Positions 9,334-18,127 of a DNA stretch of 64,000 bases are shown here, one piece after another (position 1 is the stretch's first letter; every line of letters begins with the position of its first letter). The position numbers and the translations under genes were made by a program. The stretch is from CALJTV01 sp036821185 (GTDB taxonomy: Bacteria; Chloroflexota; Dehalococcoidia; GIF9; UBA5629): positions 186,001 to 250,000 of the forward strand of contig DAISKD010000001.1 in assembly GCA_036821185.1 (NCBI GenBank), given 5' to 3'. The notes below the pieces were generated by a model that was given only the letters and a program-made list of their open reading frames with translations, had not been told where the DNA came from and ran no database searches.

Positions 9334-9914
9334 GCTATCGCAATAACACAGGCTGGGTCATACGGACACGCTGGCGCGATTTAGCTGCACAGTTTAGGGC
9401 AGGAGCTCGCCAGCTCTTATCGGAGAAAGGGGTCACCCTTATCGAGCTCGTGGTTGCTATCGGGCTTGCTACGGTGATAGCTTCCGCCACCGCGCTCACC
9501 ATAACTACTATCATTCGCTTCACACAACCCGTCGAAGTCCAGACCATCGCCCTGCAACAGGTGCAGAACGCGGGCTCCTGGCTCACCCGCGATATCAACA
9601 TGTCCATAGTGGAACTCCGCGATGGCAACCCTGTCCTGCTCACCCTTACACAGCCACAGAACGAAACCGATATCATAACCGTCATCTACAAACGGGAGGC
9701 TACCTCAGAGGGGTCATACAGGCTTATCAGGGAAGAGCAGGAAACTGGCAAAAGTATGGTAATAGCCGAGAATGTCGAAATCACCATAGCGCAACAAGCG
9801 GATGGCTCGGGTATCCCATTATATACCATCACTATAACTTCCCAGCCGCAAGCACCGCAGGCAAAGGAGGTGAGGAGGTACTATCAGGTCACCCCAAGAC
9901 TGCCCCAGAGTTAA
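9330..9914 (+). CDS. Type IV minor prepilin, module 1 second gene (PilJ/GspJ-like)
   Basis: 194 residues with an unusually long leader (about 33 residues). The cleavage motif is KGVTLIELVVAIGLAT with Glu at +5. The first helix ends in a VQNAGSWLTRDI segment, which matches VQNAGYQILRDG in the module 2 paralogue at 11836-12354. The beta-rich C-terminus ends in EVRRYYQVTPR. The ATG overlaps the previous stop and translation is probably coupled. The long leader may include a cytoplasmic extension. Confidence 0.87.
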   Translation: MSYRNNTGWVIRTRWRDLAAQFRAGARQLLSEKGVTLIELVVAIGLATVIASATALTITTIIRFTQPVEVQTIALQQVQNAGSWLTRDINMSIVELRDGNPVLLTLTQPQNETDIITVIYKREATSEGSYRLIREEQETGKSMVIAENVEITIAQQADGSGIPLYTITITSQPQAPQAKEVRRYYQVTPRLPQS

Positions 9915-9965
9915 CTGCGCTGCAAGGCAGACTAATATACCACTTATTAATAACCGAGGTAAGCG

Positions 9966-11138
9966 ATGAAAATGGTAAGACGGTTGCTTAACTCCCAGGA
10001 CGGACAGGTACTAGCCATGGCCCTGGTACTGCTCATGCTCGGTGGTTTTCTGGTCACCCCGCTGCTCAAGCTGATGAACAGCGGCATGATTTATAGCCGC
10101 ACCATTGAAGACTATAACAACAGGTATTATGCCGCCGATGCCGGTGTCCACTACGCCCTGTGGGCCATGAGAGCTGACCCCTCAATGTTACCTCCTAAAG
10201 AACCAGCCGATGAAGCCACCATAACGCTGAATTTCCCCGATGCTGACGAGCAAATGAACGGGGTTTCCTCGGTGGGGGTCACCATCACCAATCTGGGTGA
10301 CCGCATCTACCGGATCATCTCCACCACCACACAAGCCAATGGGCACACCACCCAGATCCAGTCGGATGTCTACTTCTTTAACTTTTCCCATCTCGCCATG
10401 GGGGCTATGACCAGCAACTGCGGTGTTTCAGTGCTCAACAGTAATATCGACGGCGATATCTACTACTGTGATGACTGCGGCGATGCCAAAATCAAAAACA
10501 GCAATTATGATAACCTGTACGCAAAATGTCAGACTAACTGGCCCACAGCTGACGAATTGAAAGAGTTCTATGGCGACGATGTGGACAAAAACAACCCCTT
10601 CCCCTATGCCACCATATACGCCAGCGCTTACCCCCAGGGCATAGGTCCCCTGTACCGAAATGGCAACCTGACCATCGATAATAAGGTGGGCAACCCCACA
10701 CTTACCCTGAACGGCACCATCTATGTCACCGGTAACCTGGTGTCCGGCCAGTCCGGTAGTAAGAACTACACCCTTGCCCTCAACAGAAAGACCATCTTCG
10801 TCGAAAGGAGCATCAACTTTGCCGGCGGTGTCACGCTCACAGGCTCCGGGTGCATTATCGCCATAGGCGACATCAACTTTCAGCCAAACATCGCTGCCAG
10901 TCCCAATGACTTCATCTTCGTCATGTCCGTCGATGGCAGGGTAAATTTCCAGCCTAATGGTAATTTCTACGGTGCCCTGGTGGGGGAATCCAGCGTGGAC
11001 ATGAAGAACGGCACCATCATCTGGACCGACCCCACGGGTAAGGGACTGGATTTTCCCGGTCTTGGAGATGACGAGGACGAGGGCAGCGGCAAGCCCAGAG
11101 TCCGCACTTACCTCATCACCAACAACCCCAGCCAGTGA
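9966..11138 (+). CDS. PilX/GspK-like pilus protein with beta-helix-like ectodomain, module 1 third gene
   Basis: 390 residues. The N-terminus DGQVLAMALVLLMLGGFLV is a pilin-like hydrophobic helix without Glu at +5, as in GspK/PilX proteins. It is followed by the YYAADAGVHYALW motif typical of that group. Residues about 140-370 contain Cys-rich and Asn/Gly-rich repeats (CGVSVLNSNIDGDIYYCDDCGD; NFQPN twice) that look like a right-handed beta-helix, similar to the polymer-forming domain after PilX-type stalks. It ends the first module; a 290-base repeat-bearing gap separates it from module 2. Alternative: a surface adhesin delivered by the pilus. Confidence 0.83.
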   Translation: MKMVRRLLNSQDGQVLAMALVLLMLGGFLVTPLLKLMNSGMIYSRTIEDYNNRYYAADAGVHYALWAMRADPSMLPPKEPADEATITLNFPDADEQMNGVSSVGVTITNLGDRIYRIISTTTQANGHTTQIQSDVYFFNFSHLAMGAMTSNCGVSVLNSNIDGDIYYCDDCGDAKIKNSNYDNLYAKCQTNWPTADELKEFYGDDVDKNNPFPYATIYASAYPQGIGPLYRNGNLTIDNKVGNPTLTLNGTIYVTGNLVSGQSGSKNYTLALNRKTIFVERSINFAGGVTLTGSGCIIAIGDINFQPNIAASPNDFIFVMSVDGRVNFQPNGNFYGALVGESSVDMKNGTIIWTDPTGKGLDFPGLGDDEDEGSGKPRVRTYLITNNPSQ

Positions 11139-11148
11139 TATACCCTCA

Positions 11149-11237
11149 CCTTATTCCTCTCCCTCAAGGGAAGGACGTGCTATGAGCATAACCACGAACA
11201 CAATCCAGCCCTTATTCCTCTCCCTCAAGGGAAGGAC
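11149..11237 (+). repeat. Two copies of a 28-base palindromic repeat in the gap between the minor-pilin modules
   Basis: The 28-base unit at 11149-11176 (it contains CCTCTCCCTCAAGGGAAGGA) is repeated exactly at 11210-11237. Each unit is a short imperfect inverted repeat (CTCCCTcaAGGGAAG). The surrounding gap 11139-11431 holds no other recognisable element apart from a weak Shine-Dalgarno for the next pilin. Related units occur at about 18.5, 19.75, 21.7 and 30.6 kb. Confidence 0.8.
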
Positions 11238-11431
11238 TGTGGCAGAGGGCAGTCTTATACCTCAAGGCAGGGGCACGACCGCCATCCTGCCTTTCTCGTT
11301 ATTTAGACCTCGCCCTATTGCCCCCCATTCAAAACCGTGGTATAGTACTAATGGAATATATGACTGTCATTTTTGAAGTAATGTCCGGTGACGCGGCGGG
11401 TTGTAAGCTACATTGATTGACGGGGGATATA

Positions 11432-11854
11432 GTGGCAGGTCGGGCAAAAAGAATGGCTGGTGATGGCGGGTCGGGAAAGGGGCAGGTAGGCATGACCCTT
11501 ATCGAGACCCTCATCGCTATATCTATCCTGGCTATGATCGCCACCGCCTTTCTCACCAGTATGAGCACCGCTGCTCGCACCACTTTTACCGTCCAGAAGA
11601 TGGCTACTGCCGAAGGGCTGGCCAAATCGCAACTGGAATATATCAAGCTCCAGAACTACAAAGTCGATGGGGATTACCAGAAGCTCACCGGGTTGCCACC
11701 AGGCTACGATTTAGAAATCGTAGCCGAGCGGCTCAACCCTAGGGGTGATAGTACCGTAAATGACGACGGTCTGCAGAAGATAACCATCGTCGTCAAGTAC
11801 CAGGAGGACGAAGTGTTCACTTTGGAGGGCTATAAGTGCTTCCAGAGGTACTGA
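11432..11854 (+). CDS. Type IV minor prepilin, module 2 first gene
   Basis: About 140 residues, paralogous to the protein at 8914-9333. The cleavage motif is VGMTLIETLIAISILAM (Met at +1, Glu at +5). Shared downstream segments are ATAEGLAKSQLEY and DDGLQKITIVVKYQ. The start is uncertain: GTG at 11432 has GGGGG seven bases upstream; TTG at 11417 and ATG at 11453 are in the same frame. It overlaps the next pilin by 19 bases, which suggests translational coupling. Confidence 0.85.
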   Translation: MAGRAKRMAGDGGSGKGQVGMTLIETLIAISILAMIATAFLTSMSTAARTTFTVQKMATAEGLAKSQLEYIKLQNYKVDGDYQKLTGLPPGYDLEIVAERLNPRGDSTVNDDGLQKITIVVKYQEDEVFTLEGYKCFQRY

Positions 11855-12354
11855 GCACTGTCAGGAAAAATAGTGAACTCGGCTTCACCCTTGTCGAGGT
11901 GCTGACCACGCTGGCAATCCTGGGACTGGTAATAGGTCCCACCTCAGCCGCCGCCATCACCATAATGAGGCTAAGCTCGTGGGACACAGATCTGAACCTC
12001 CACCTGCGTCATGTCCAGAATGCCGGCTACCAGATCCTCCGCGATGGGCTGATGTGTCAAACAGTTATCACCAACAGTCCCAACGCTTTCGTCTCCTTCG
12101 TCTGGACAGACTGGGACGGCAACAATTTTGTTGTTGACTACACGCTGACAGGCAATACTTTACAGCGCAGCGTCAACAGCAGCTGGCCATCTGTGGTCGC
12201 TGAATATATCAACCCCGACCCGGAGTTCACCAAAGCGGAATGGGACAGCCAGCAAGGACAGCTAATAGTCACCATCACCTCGGTGGGCACCAGGATGACC
12301 CGGATACAGCAGGTATATATCATCAGGCCACGCGCCTGGGTTGGAGGGAGCTGA
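11836..12354 (+). CDS. Type IV minor prepilin, module 2 second gene (PilJ/GspJ-like)
   Basis: 172 residues starting at a GTG inside the previous gene. The motif LGFTLVEVLTTLAILGL has Glu at +5. VQNAGYQILRDG parallels the module 1 protein. The C-terminus has IQQVYIIRPRA, matching the RRYYQVTPR end of the paralogue. The stop overlaps the start of the next gene (ATGA at 12354). Confidence 0.85.
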   Translation: MLPEVLSTVRKNSELGFTLVEVLTTLAILGLVIGPTSAAAITIMRLSSWDTDLNLHLRHVQNAGYQILRDGLMCQTVITNSPNAFVSFVWTDWDGNNFVVDYTLTGNTLQRSVNSSWPSVVAEYINPDPEFTKAEWDSQQGQLIVTITSVGTRMTRIQQVYIIRPRAWVGGS

Positions 12355-14411
12355 TGAGGCCGATAGGAATTCTGAAGATGCTGCTGCGTAACCAGTCGGG
12401 GCAGGCATTGCCTATGGCGATGGTGCTACTCATCATCGGTGGACTGGTCATCTCCCCCCTGCTTAACTTCATCATCAGCAACATGAAAGCCAGTCAGGTC
12501 ATCGAAAGTAAGGTGTTCGATTTCTATGCCGCCGACGCCGGGGCTGAGGACGGGCTATGGAAGGTAAGATATGACTGCCTGCCAGACTGGCTCCTCAACG
12601 ACTGGACAGAGGAGACCTATTCCCACGAGCCCTACTCTTACACCATGTTTGATAATGACAACCCAGCTGACAGGGTCACCGTCAACCAGCGGGAGGTTGA
12701 GGTTACCATAAGACCCATCTGGGTGCTGGAGGACCTGGAAACGCCGAGCCTCCAGCAGGGAAGGACACCCAGCGACCACCTGGTCACCTACGGCGGTAAG
12801 ACCGATGAGTCCGCCGACGGTCAGCGCGGCATCTACACCATCAGTATAATGTACGATAATTCGCTGGGCACACTCCTGGTGCAGAGAATCGGCTGCTGGC
12901 TACCTGCGGGCTATAGTTACGTCCCCGGCTCCAGCAATCTAGAAAAGGGCTATGGTCAGCCGTATCACAAAGTGCCCCAGATATTCAGCCACAAGAGCGG
13001 GACCGCTGTTGTCTGGCACTACGGCTCAGGCATCAATTACAATAGCCTGCCGTCCCAGGGGACAAAGAAAATCGTCACTTTTGAGTTTACCCCCAACAAA
13101 GAGATGCAAGACGCCTTTTCCTGGACGGTGACGAACAGGCCTGAGATCAAGCTCTCCTGGGACACCTCTAAAAAGATAATTGAGATCAAGTCCCGCGCCC
13201 CGCAAGGAGCGGAAAAGCAGACCACCGTCACCTGCCACGTCATCAAAAAGGAGTTCCAGGCAATGAGCTCCGCCATCAACGGCGACTACGCCGCCAGCGG
13301 CATCACCTTGATGCGTGACCACGATAACGACAGGGGATTGTGGGGGGACAGGGACAGACGCGAGAGGTTATACAACCAGACATCAGTGACCATAGGACCA
13401 GGGCAGCCAGTATCCGTCCCTGAGGATGCCACCGTGGAACACATCTTCCTTTACTGGTCAGGCTGGAAATGCAAGCCGTGGAACATCTGGAGCTACAGCG
13501 GAGAGCAACGCAACTTGCTACCCAGTCAGAAGGGCATCAACAAGGTGTCCTTCAAAGTGAAGGTAGGGACAAAGGAATTCCAGACTACGGTCACCGCCAG
13601 CGTATCACAGGTGATGCCCAACGGCTCCGCCAGTGACCCTCACGGCTGGTCATACTCCTGCTTCGCCGATGTCACCAGCCAGGTGGTGGACTTTTTCAAG
13701 GCACAGGGAGTACCCTTCTACGGCAATGGCACCTACACCTTGGGACACTGGGACGTCAGTCCCAACCAGTCCAACACCTACCGGTATGCACTTTACACCT
13801 GGACGGAAAACCATCAGGGTGAAAGCATCGCTGGCTACACCCGCTACCCCCTGGGCAGCCCCAGGGACGGCAACCAGCGCGATTCAGGCTATGAAAACGA
13901 TGGAGACCAGGACGAGTGGTCACACGCCGGTTGGTCGGTGATCATCATCTATTCCAGTCCCTCCACGCTGGGACACCACCTCTACCTCTTCGACCAATTC
14001 AGACACTGCATCCAGTACGGGACGCTGGTCTTCAACATCAGGGGCTTCCTCGCCCCGGACGATGTCGCCAGCGACCCTCGGGCTGCCAGGATGACTGTCT
14101 TCGTCGGCGAGGGCGACTATCATTACAGCGGAGACCGCTTCCAGGTAAACGGCTACTATCTCAGCGATGGGTATTACTCGAGCAATGTCTGGAATGGGAT
14201 ATCGAATGTGCTGGGACAGGCTGCCACCACCCATGAGGGCATTGACATCGATACCTTCATAGCTGGCGGGGGCGATATTATCAAGCCCGGCGATACCGAA
14301 GCCCAGATCAGGATGCCCACCAACACCGATGTCTGGAATCTAGTCTATATCATCCTCTCCTTCCGTAGCGAGATAACCGTGGGCGGCGTCATTGATTTTA
14401 AGGTGGAATAA
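12354..14411 (+). CDS. PilX/GspK-like pilus protein with very large ectodomain, module 2 third gene
   Basis: 685 residues from the ATG that overlaps the previous stop; the frame is open further upstream, but the ATGA overlap and GGAGGGAG Shine-Dalgarno decide the start. The N-terminus SGQALPMAMVLLIIGGLVI and FYAADAGAEDGLW are clearly homologous to the module 1 third gene. Both proteins lack Glu at +5. The remaining 600 residues are beta-rich with many aromatic and Asn/Asp residues and do not match a family I recognise. The size would make it a bulky tip or surface-display subunit. A 67-base gap precedes the PilO-like gene. Confidence 0.83.
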   Translation: MRPIGILKMLLRNQSGQALPMAMVLLIIGGLVISPLLNFIISNMKASQVIESKVFDFYAADAGAEDGLWKVRYDCLPDWLLNDWTEETYSHEPYSYTMFDNDNPADRVTVNQREVEVTIRPIWVLEDLETPSLQQGRTPSDHLVTYGGKTDESADGQRGIYTISIMYDNSLGTLLVQRIGCWLPAGYSYVPGSSNLEKGYGQPYHKVPQIFSHKSGTAVVWHYGSGINYNSLPSQGTKKIVTFEFTPNKEMQDAFSWTVTNRPEIKLSWDTSKKIIEIKSRAPQGAEKQTTVTCHVIKKEFQAMSSAINGDYAASGITLMRDHDNDRGLWGDRDRRERLYNQTSVTIGPGQPVSVPEDATVEHIFLYWSGWKCKPWNIWSYSGEQRNLLPSQKGINKVSFKVKVGTKEFQTTVTASVSQVMPNGSASDPHGWSYSCFADVTSQVVDFFKAQGVPFYGNGTYTLGHWDVSPNQSNTYRYALYTWTENHQGESIAGYTRYPLGSPRDGNQRDSGYENDGDQDEWSHAGWSVIIIYSSPSTLGHHLYLFDQFRHCIQYGTLVFNIRGFLAPDDVASDPRAARMTVFVGEGDYHYSGDRFQVNGYYLSDGYYSSNVWNGISNVLGQAATTHEGIDIDTFIAGGGDIIKPGDTEAQIRMPTNTDVWNLVYIILSFRSEITVGGVIDFKVE

Positions 14412-14478
14412 TATTGCCTCTTGTTTTATCCAATTTGCCATGCTACACTGAAATCAACTTTTTTGAGATGACGCGCCA

Positions 14479-15120
14479 GTGATATCCCGAGACAGAAAAC
14501 AGGAAGGCGAAAAAAAGAAAAAGGGTATACTGGAGAGGCTCCCCAGACTCAGCCGTACCAGCCAGACCATACTGATACTCGCCATGCTGGTCTCCATGTT
14601 CCTGCCCACTTACCTGGTCTACTACCAGCAGCCAAAGATGCGGGCAACGCTACAAGCATCGCTTGCCAGCCTGCAGAAGGTGCTGGCAGTAGAGGAGACA
14701 CCCAAAGCCCGGCTGGAAGCCGAGCTGAAGAAGGTAGAAGAGGAGACCGCCACCGCCAAAGCTAGCTACCCCGACCCCAGCCACATCCCCGAGCTGGTCA
14801 ACAGCCTCATCGGACTGGCAAAGGAGAACAATACCACCGTCACCAGCACTAAGGTGTCCATCACTAAGCTACCACCGCCCAAGGAGACGGACAAGAAGAC
14901 CTCCACCCCGAAGAAGACGGTAGACACCATCCTCAATGTGGACCTTAACCTGAAAGGTCAGGTTGCCCATTTCCAGAACTTCCTGCTGGCGCTGGACAAA
15001 CAGTTCCCCACCACCCGCATCAAAAAGGTCACCTTTACCATCGAGAGCGAGGAGGGCAAAGAGGACGCCTGTGAGCTCTCGCTCCAGGTGCTTTGCTACC
15101 CACAGGAGAAGAAGGAATGA
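14479..15120 (+). CDS. pilO: PilO-like pilus alignment-complex protein
   Basis: 213 residues from a GTG start. A charged N-terminus is followed by one transmembrane helix (about residues 30-49), a coiled-coil (about 55-95, rich in Glu/Lys/Ala) and a small alpha/beta domain ending in the CELSLQVLCYP strand. This is the PilO/GspM plan. It stands before, not after, the PilM-PilN gene, the reverse of the usual pilMNO order. The stop overlaps the next start by 4 bases. The assignment rests on architecture and position rather than strong motifs. Confidence 0.72.
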   Translation: MISRDRKQEGEKKKKGILERLPRLSRTSQTILILAMLVSMFLPTYLVYYQQPKMRATLQASLASLQKVLAVEETPKARLEAELKKVEEETATAKASYPDPSHIPELVNSLIGLAKENNTTVTSTKVSITKLPPPKETDKKTSTPKKTVDTILNVDLNLKGQVAHFQNFLLALDKQFPTTRIKKVTFTIESEEGKEDACELSLQVLCYPQEKKE

Positions 15121-16547
15121 TACTGCTGGACTTCGCCGATAGCGAAATGAGGGCACTGGTACTGAAAAAGAAGGTGGTGGGACTTGCCACCACCCTGCCG
15201 CTGGAGCCCGGATGGGTGAAGGACGGCGTGGTCAGGGAGCCAGAGGCGCTCGCCAGACAATTAAAGGACTTCATCACCGGAAACGATATTGCTGATACAG
15301 AGGCTGCAGGTACCATCAGCGGTCTGCACACCATCTACCGCATGGTGAACATCCCCCGGGTCTCCCCAAAGATGCTCGAAGACGCCGCCGCCATCGAGCT
15401 GGAGAAAAACATGCCGGTCTCGCTGGACGAGCTCTACACCTCCTGGCAGGCGATAAACATCTCCCAGGAAGAGACTGCGCTGTGCCTCCTCGGCGTCCGC
15501 CGCGAAGTGATTGACAGTACGGTAACCGCCCTGCGCACTGCCGGCTTGCGCCCCATGGTGCTGGAGCCGAGACCGTTAGCTATAGCACGCCTTGCCGATG
15601 ACCCCAGTACCATCATTATAGATGCCCAGCCCACCAACTTCGACATCATCATCGTGCTCGGGGGCATCCCGGTGCTGGTGCGCACCGTTCCCTTTTCCGC
15701 CGAAGACGTCTACGGCAGGACGGCTGAAGTAAAGGACGAACTGGAAAGAACGGTCAATTTCTACAACGCCAGCCACAAAGAGTCGCCGATAACGCCTCAG
15801 AGCCGCATCCCCATCATCGTCAACGGCGAGCTCCCAGGTCTGGCCGAAGCCACCAGCTACCAGTGCAAGCCGCTGCTTGAGCCGCCATCGCTCTCTCACT
15901 CCTCACTCGACTTTTCCAAATATGCGGCAACCGCCGGGCTTGCCCTGCGCGCCATGCGCCAGCAGAACCTCCCCATGCGCCTGACGATCAATGCCCTGCC
16001 GGAAAAATATCTGCCCAAGCCCCGCCCCGTGGGGCAGTATGCCTTCTGGGGGTTCGTCGTCATCGCCGCCTTCGTTTTCCTCTGGCTGTCCTCGCTCACC
16101 GTAGCTGAGGTAAGGCAGACACAACAACTGCGCTCTCAGGTGGCAACGCTCGAGGCCCGGGCACGGGTGCGCCAGGGCACGGAAAAGGTACTTAAGGACC
16201 TGCAAACAAAGATAGCCGCTGCTCAAGCCCAACTGGACATGTTCAAGAAGCCGATTGAGGTGGCTAAGGACCAGAGAACAGGTGTGACCGGCGGTATCCG
16301 CGAGGTCACCGCCGCCATCACCAGCGGCACGCTAAAGCTCAAGACGGTGACCTGCATCGACAAAGCCACCGGGATCGACGCCCCGCAGATTGAAATGGAA
16401 GTGACCGGCACCGCCACCTCTGAGAACACCATTCTGGGCTACATCACCAGCCTCCGCAACAGCGGCAGGTTTTCCCAGGTCACCATCAAGGAGATGAAAG
16501 AGGTCCGGTATAACGAGTGGCAGTTCACCCTGTCGCTCGTTGAGTAG
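15117..16547 (+). CDS. PilM-PilN fusion protein of the type IV pilus assembly
   Basis: 476 residues from the ATG overlapping the previous stop (GAAGGA Shine-Dalgarno just before). Residues 1-285 have the actin-like PilM plan (MILLDFADSEMRALVL; ELEKNMPVSLDEL; LEPRPLAIARL; TIIIDAQPTNFDIIIVLGG). Normally PilM is cytoplasmic and binds the short N-terminal tail of PilN. Here, after LRLTINALPEKYLPKPR-like sequence (a form of the PilN INLLP motif), there is a transmembrane helix (about 305-325), a coiled-coil and a ferredoxin-like PilN domain to the end. The two partners are therefore covalently joined. It is the last gene of the operon. Confidence 0.82.
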   Translation: MILLDFADSEMRALVLKKKVVGLATTLPLEPGWVKDGVVREPEALARQLKDFITGNDIADTEAAGTISGLHTIYRMVNIPRVSPKMLEDAAAIELEKNMPVSLDELYTSWQAINISQEETALCLLGVRREVIDSTVTALRTAGLRPMVLEPRPLAIARLADDPSTIIIDAQPTNFDIIIVLGGIPVLVRTVPFSAEDVYGRTAEVKDELERTVNFYNASHKESPITPQSRIPIIVNGELPGLAEATSYQCKPLLEPPSLSHSSLDFSKYAATAGLALRAMRQQNLPMRLTINALPEKYLPKPRPVGQYAFWGFVVIAAFVFLWLSSLTVAEVRQTQQLRSQVATLEARARVRQGTEKVLKDLQTKIAAAQAQLDMFKKPIEVAKDQRTGVTGGIREVTAAITSGTLKLKTVTCIDKATGIDAPQIEMEVTGTATSENTILGYITSLRNSGRFSQVTIKEMKEVRYNEWQFTLSLVE

Positions 16548-16567
16548 GCTATGGGAACAAAAAGCCA

Positions 16568-16592
16568 TCGGGGGCATGTTCATAACCCCCGA
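16568..16592 (+). terminator. Hairpin after the pilus operon
   Basis: TCGGGGG and CCCCCGA form a 7-bp GC-rich stem with an 11-base loop, 20 bases after the PilM-PilN stop. No U-tract follows, so intrinsic termination is only possible. The gap 16548-16688 lies between convergent genes. Confidence 0.35.
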
Positions 16593-16688
16593 CAGCTGTC
16601 TTCCATCTTGATTGTTAATTGCCCCGTACCAGACCCGCCCGGAACCACACCACAGATGACCGCGGTCGCTTATTGCTCTGCGGTGCTA

Positions 16689-17024
16689 TTACCGCGGACA
16701 GGCAGTCTGCTTAACTACACACTCACCATTGTCATTTTCATCGAATTCGTACTCCCCCAGCGGCTCCTCCATGAGATATCCACCATCCCTTAAATCATCC
16801 ACATTCTCCGGACACCTGCCCTCCTCCCACCGGTAGGCTGAGGTCACCGTGGTGACGTTGTGCAGGTCGGTGGCGCAAGCCTGCGCTTCACCTCTGCCGA
16901 TGAACCGGGTCACAGCAATGGTGACCACGCCCGCCAAGGCGGCGAGGATGCTGATGACCACCAGCAACTCGATCAGGGTGAAGCCCAGTTCACCACACCG
17001 GAACCACCGCGCTAACTTTTTCAT
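16689..17024 (-). CDS. Type IV prepilin, candidate major pilin
   Basis: 111 residues. The leader MKKLARWFRCGELG is followed by FTLIELLVVISILAALAGV, with Phe at +1 and Glu at +5, the canonical major-pilin start. A short C-terminal domain carries four Cys residues (ACATD, GRCPEN, GECVV, TACP) that can form two disulphides. It is transcribed away from the operon by its own near-consensus promoter and has a strong AAGGAGGT Shine-Dalgarno. High independent expression fits a structural subunit; the operon pilins fit minor subunits. This functional split is inference. Confidence 0.9.
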   Translation of the reverse strand: MKKLARWFRCGELGFTLIELLVVISILAALAGVVTIAVTRFIGRGEAQACATDLHNVTTVTSAYRWEEGRCPENVDDLRDGGYLMEEPLGEYEFDENDNGECVVKQTACPR

Positions 17025-17053
17025 CGAGGTACCTCCTTTTCTCTAAAAACCTT

Positions 17054-17072
17054 AATCGCCTTTGCGGCGATT
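17054..17072 (-). promoter_or_regulatory. 5' UTR hairpin of the pilin mRNA
   Basis: AATCGCC and GGCGATT form a perfect 7-bp stem closed by a GCAAA loop (minus-strand sense). It lies about 7 bases after the predicted start site and 30 bases before the pilin ATG. It does not cover the Shine-Dalgarno. The likely role is mRNA stabilisation; a ligand-binding role is not supported. Confidence 0.5.
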
Positions 17073-17085
17073 TCTCTCAAGTTCA

Positions 17086-17114
17086 ATAATAGCCGCCAAA
17101 TTCCTCCCTGTCAA
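17086..17114 (-). promoter_or_regulatory. Strong sigma-70-type promoter of the pilin gene
   Basis: A perfect TTGACA, a 17-base spacer and TATTAT on the minus strand, 62 bases before the pilin ATG. The rest of the gap 17025-17320 holds a motif related to GGACTAAAGT (17160-17185) and the upstream region of the ThiF-like gene, with TATAAT at 17274. Confidence 0.75.
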
Positions 17115-17320
17115 GAGTCTAACGCAGCCTGAAGCTGACGAATTGGTAACACCTTGTGGTAGTACTTTAGTCCTAGTACACCTGTCAGTAGAGCGGCGAT
17201 GGCGCCTTTCCCGCCGCCCCATTCACCACCTTTTGCACATGGCGATGATGCCGGCATTTCTTAGTTCTGTTATTATAATAGGGCGCTATATAAGCACTGC
17301 CCAACTGTGGTAGTGAAGCG

Positions 17321-18124
17321 ATGGAAAAACAACCGTCGGTCATCAGCCTTCAAGATGCCAGAGCGCTCGCCAGGTCCAGGCGCCTCCCGCTGAAAGCAGT
17401 CGAAATTATGCTCCTGGAGCAGGGCACCGTCCCCCAGCGCTATCTGCGCAACATCGGCACCATCGGCACCGAGGGGCAGGTCAAGCTGCTTAAGTCGTGC
17501 GCCGCGGTGGTCGGCGCCGGCGGACTGGGCGGCACTATAATCGAGCTCCTGGCAAGGATGGGGATAGGTAGGCTCATCATTATAGACGACGACCGCTTTG
17601 CCGAGCAGAACCTGAACCGGCAGCTGATGTGCACCGAGGGGGACATCGGCAAATTTAAAGCAGCCGTCGCCGCCAGAAGGGTGAGGCGGATAAACTCTGC
17701 GGTCACCGTGACTGCCTTTACCCAAAGGCTCACCGCAGAGAACGCCGACCGCCTGCTCGGCGGTGCCGATGTGGTGCTGGACGCCCTGGACAACCTGTCA
17801 TCCCGCTTCGTCCTGGAGACAGCCTGCCGCCGGCTCAAGGTGCCGTTCGTCCATGGCGGCATCGCTGGCTTCTCAGGACAGTTCATGACCGTCTTCCCCG
17901 AGGACCCGGGGCTGATGGCGCTCTACGGCAATGCCGGGCAGGTCCCCGAGGTTGGTATAGAGGTCAAGCTGGGGAACCCAACGGTCACCCCGATGCTGAT
18001 CGCCACCCTGCAGGTGCAAGAAGCGATAAAGATAATCACCGGCAGCGGCGAGCCCGTCCGCAATCGACTGATAGTGGTTGACCTGTTGACCTGTACGGTG
18101 CAGGAGCTGGAGGTGAGGAGATAG
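17321..18124 (+). CDS. HesA/MoeB/ThiF-family adenylyltransferase (E1-like)
   Basis: 267 residues. It activates the C-terminal Gly-Gly of a ubiquitin-like sulfur carrier by adenylation. Visible are the ATP-binding glycine motif VVGAGGLGGTIIELLARMG, the IDDDRFAEQNLNRQ motif with the Arg and Asn that contact ATP, and DVVLDALDNLSSRF. The two CxxC zinc pairs found in most MoeB proteins are absent. The partner is the MoaD-like protein encoded 3 bases downstream, so the pair probably serves molybdopterin or another thio-transfer pathway. The N-terminal 40 residues (ARALARSRRLPLKAVEIML) form a helical extension seen in a subset of the family. Confidence 0.88.
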   Translation: MEKQPSVISLQDARALARSRRLPLKAVEIMLLEQGTVPQRYLRNIGTIGTEGQVKLLKSCAAVVGAGGLGGTIIELLARMGIGRLIIIDDDRFAEQNLNRQLMCTEGDIGKFKAAVAARRVRRINSAVTVTAFTQRLTAENADRLLGGADVVLDALDNLSSRFVLETACRRLKVPFVHGGIAGFSGQFMTVFPEDPGLMALYGNAGQVPEVGIEVKLGNPTVTPMLIATLQVQEAIKIITGSGEPVRNRLIVVDLLTCTVQELEVRR

Positions 18125-18127
18125 CAA

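Noticed and set aside
17025..17080. c-di-GMP riboswitch in the pilin 5' UTR
   Set aside because: The GCAAA loop is reminiscent of the GEMM motif, but the UTR is only about 54 bases and lacks the second helix and the tetraloop receptor.
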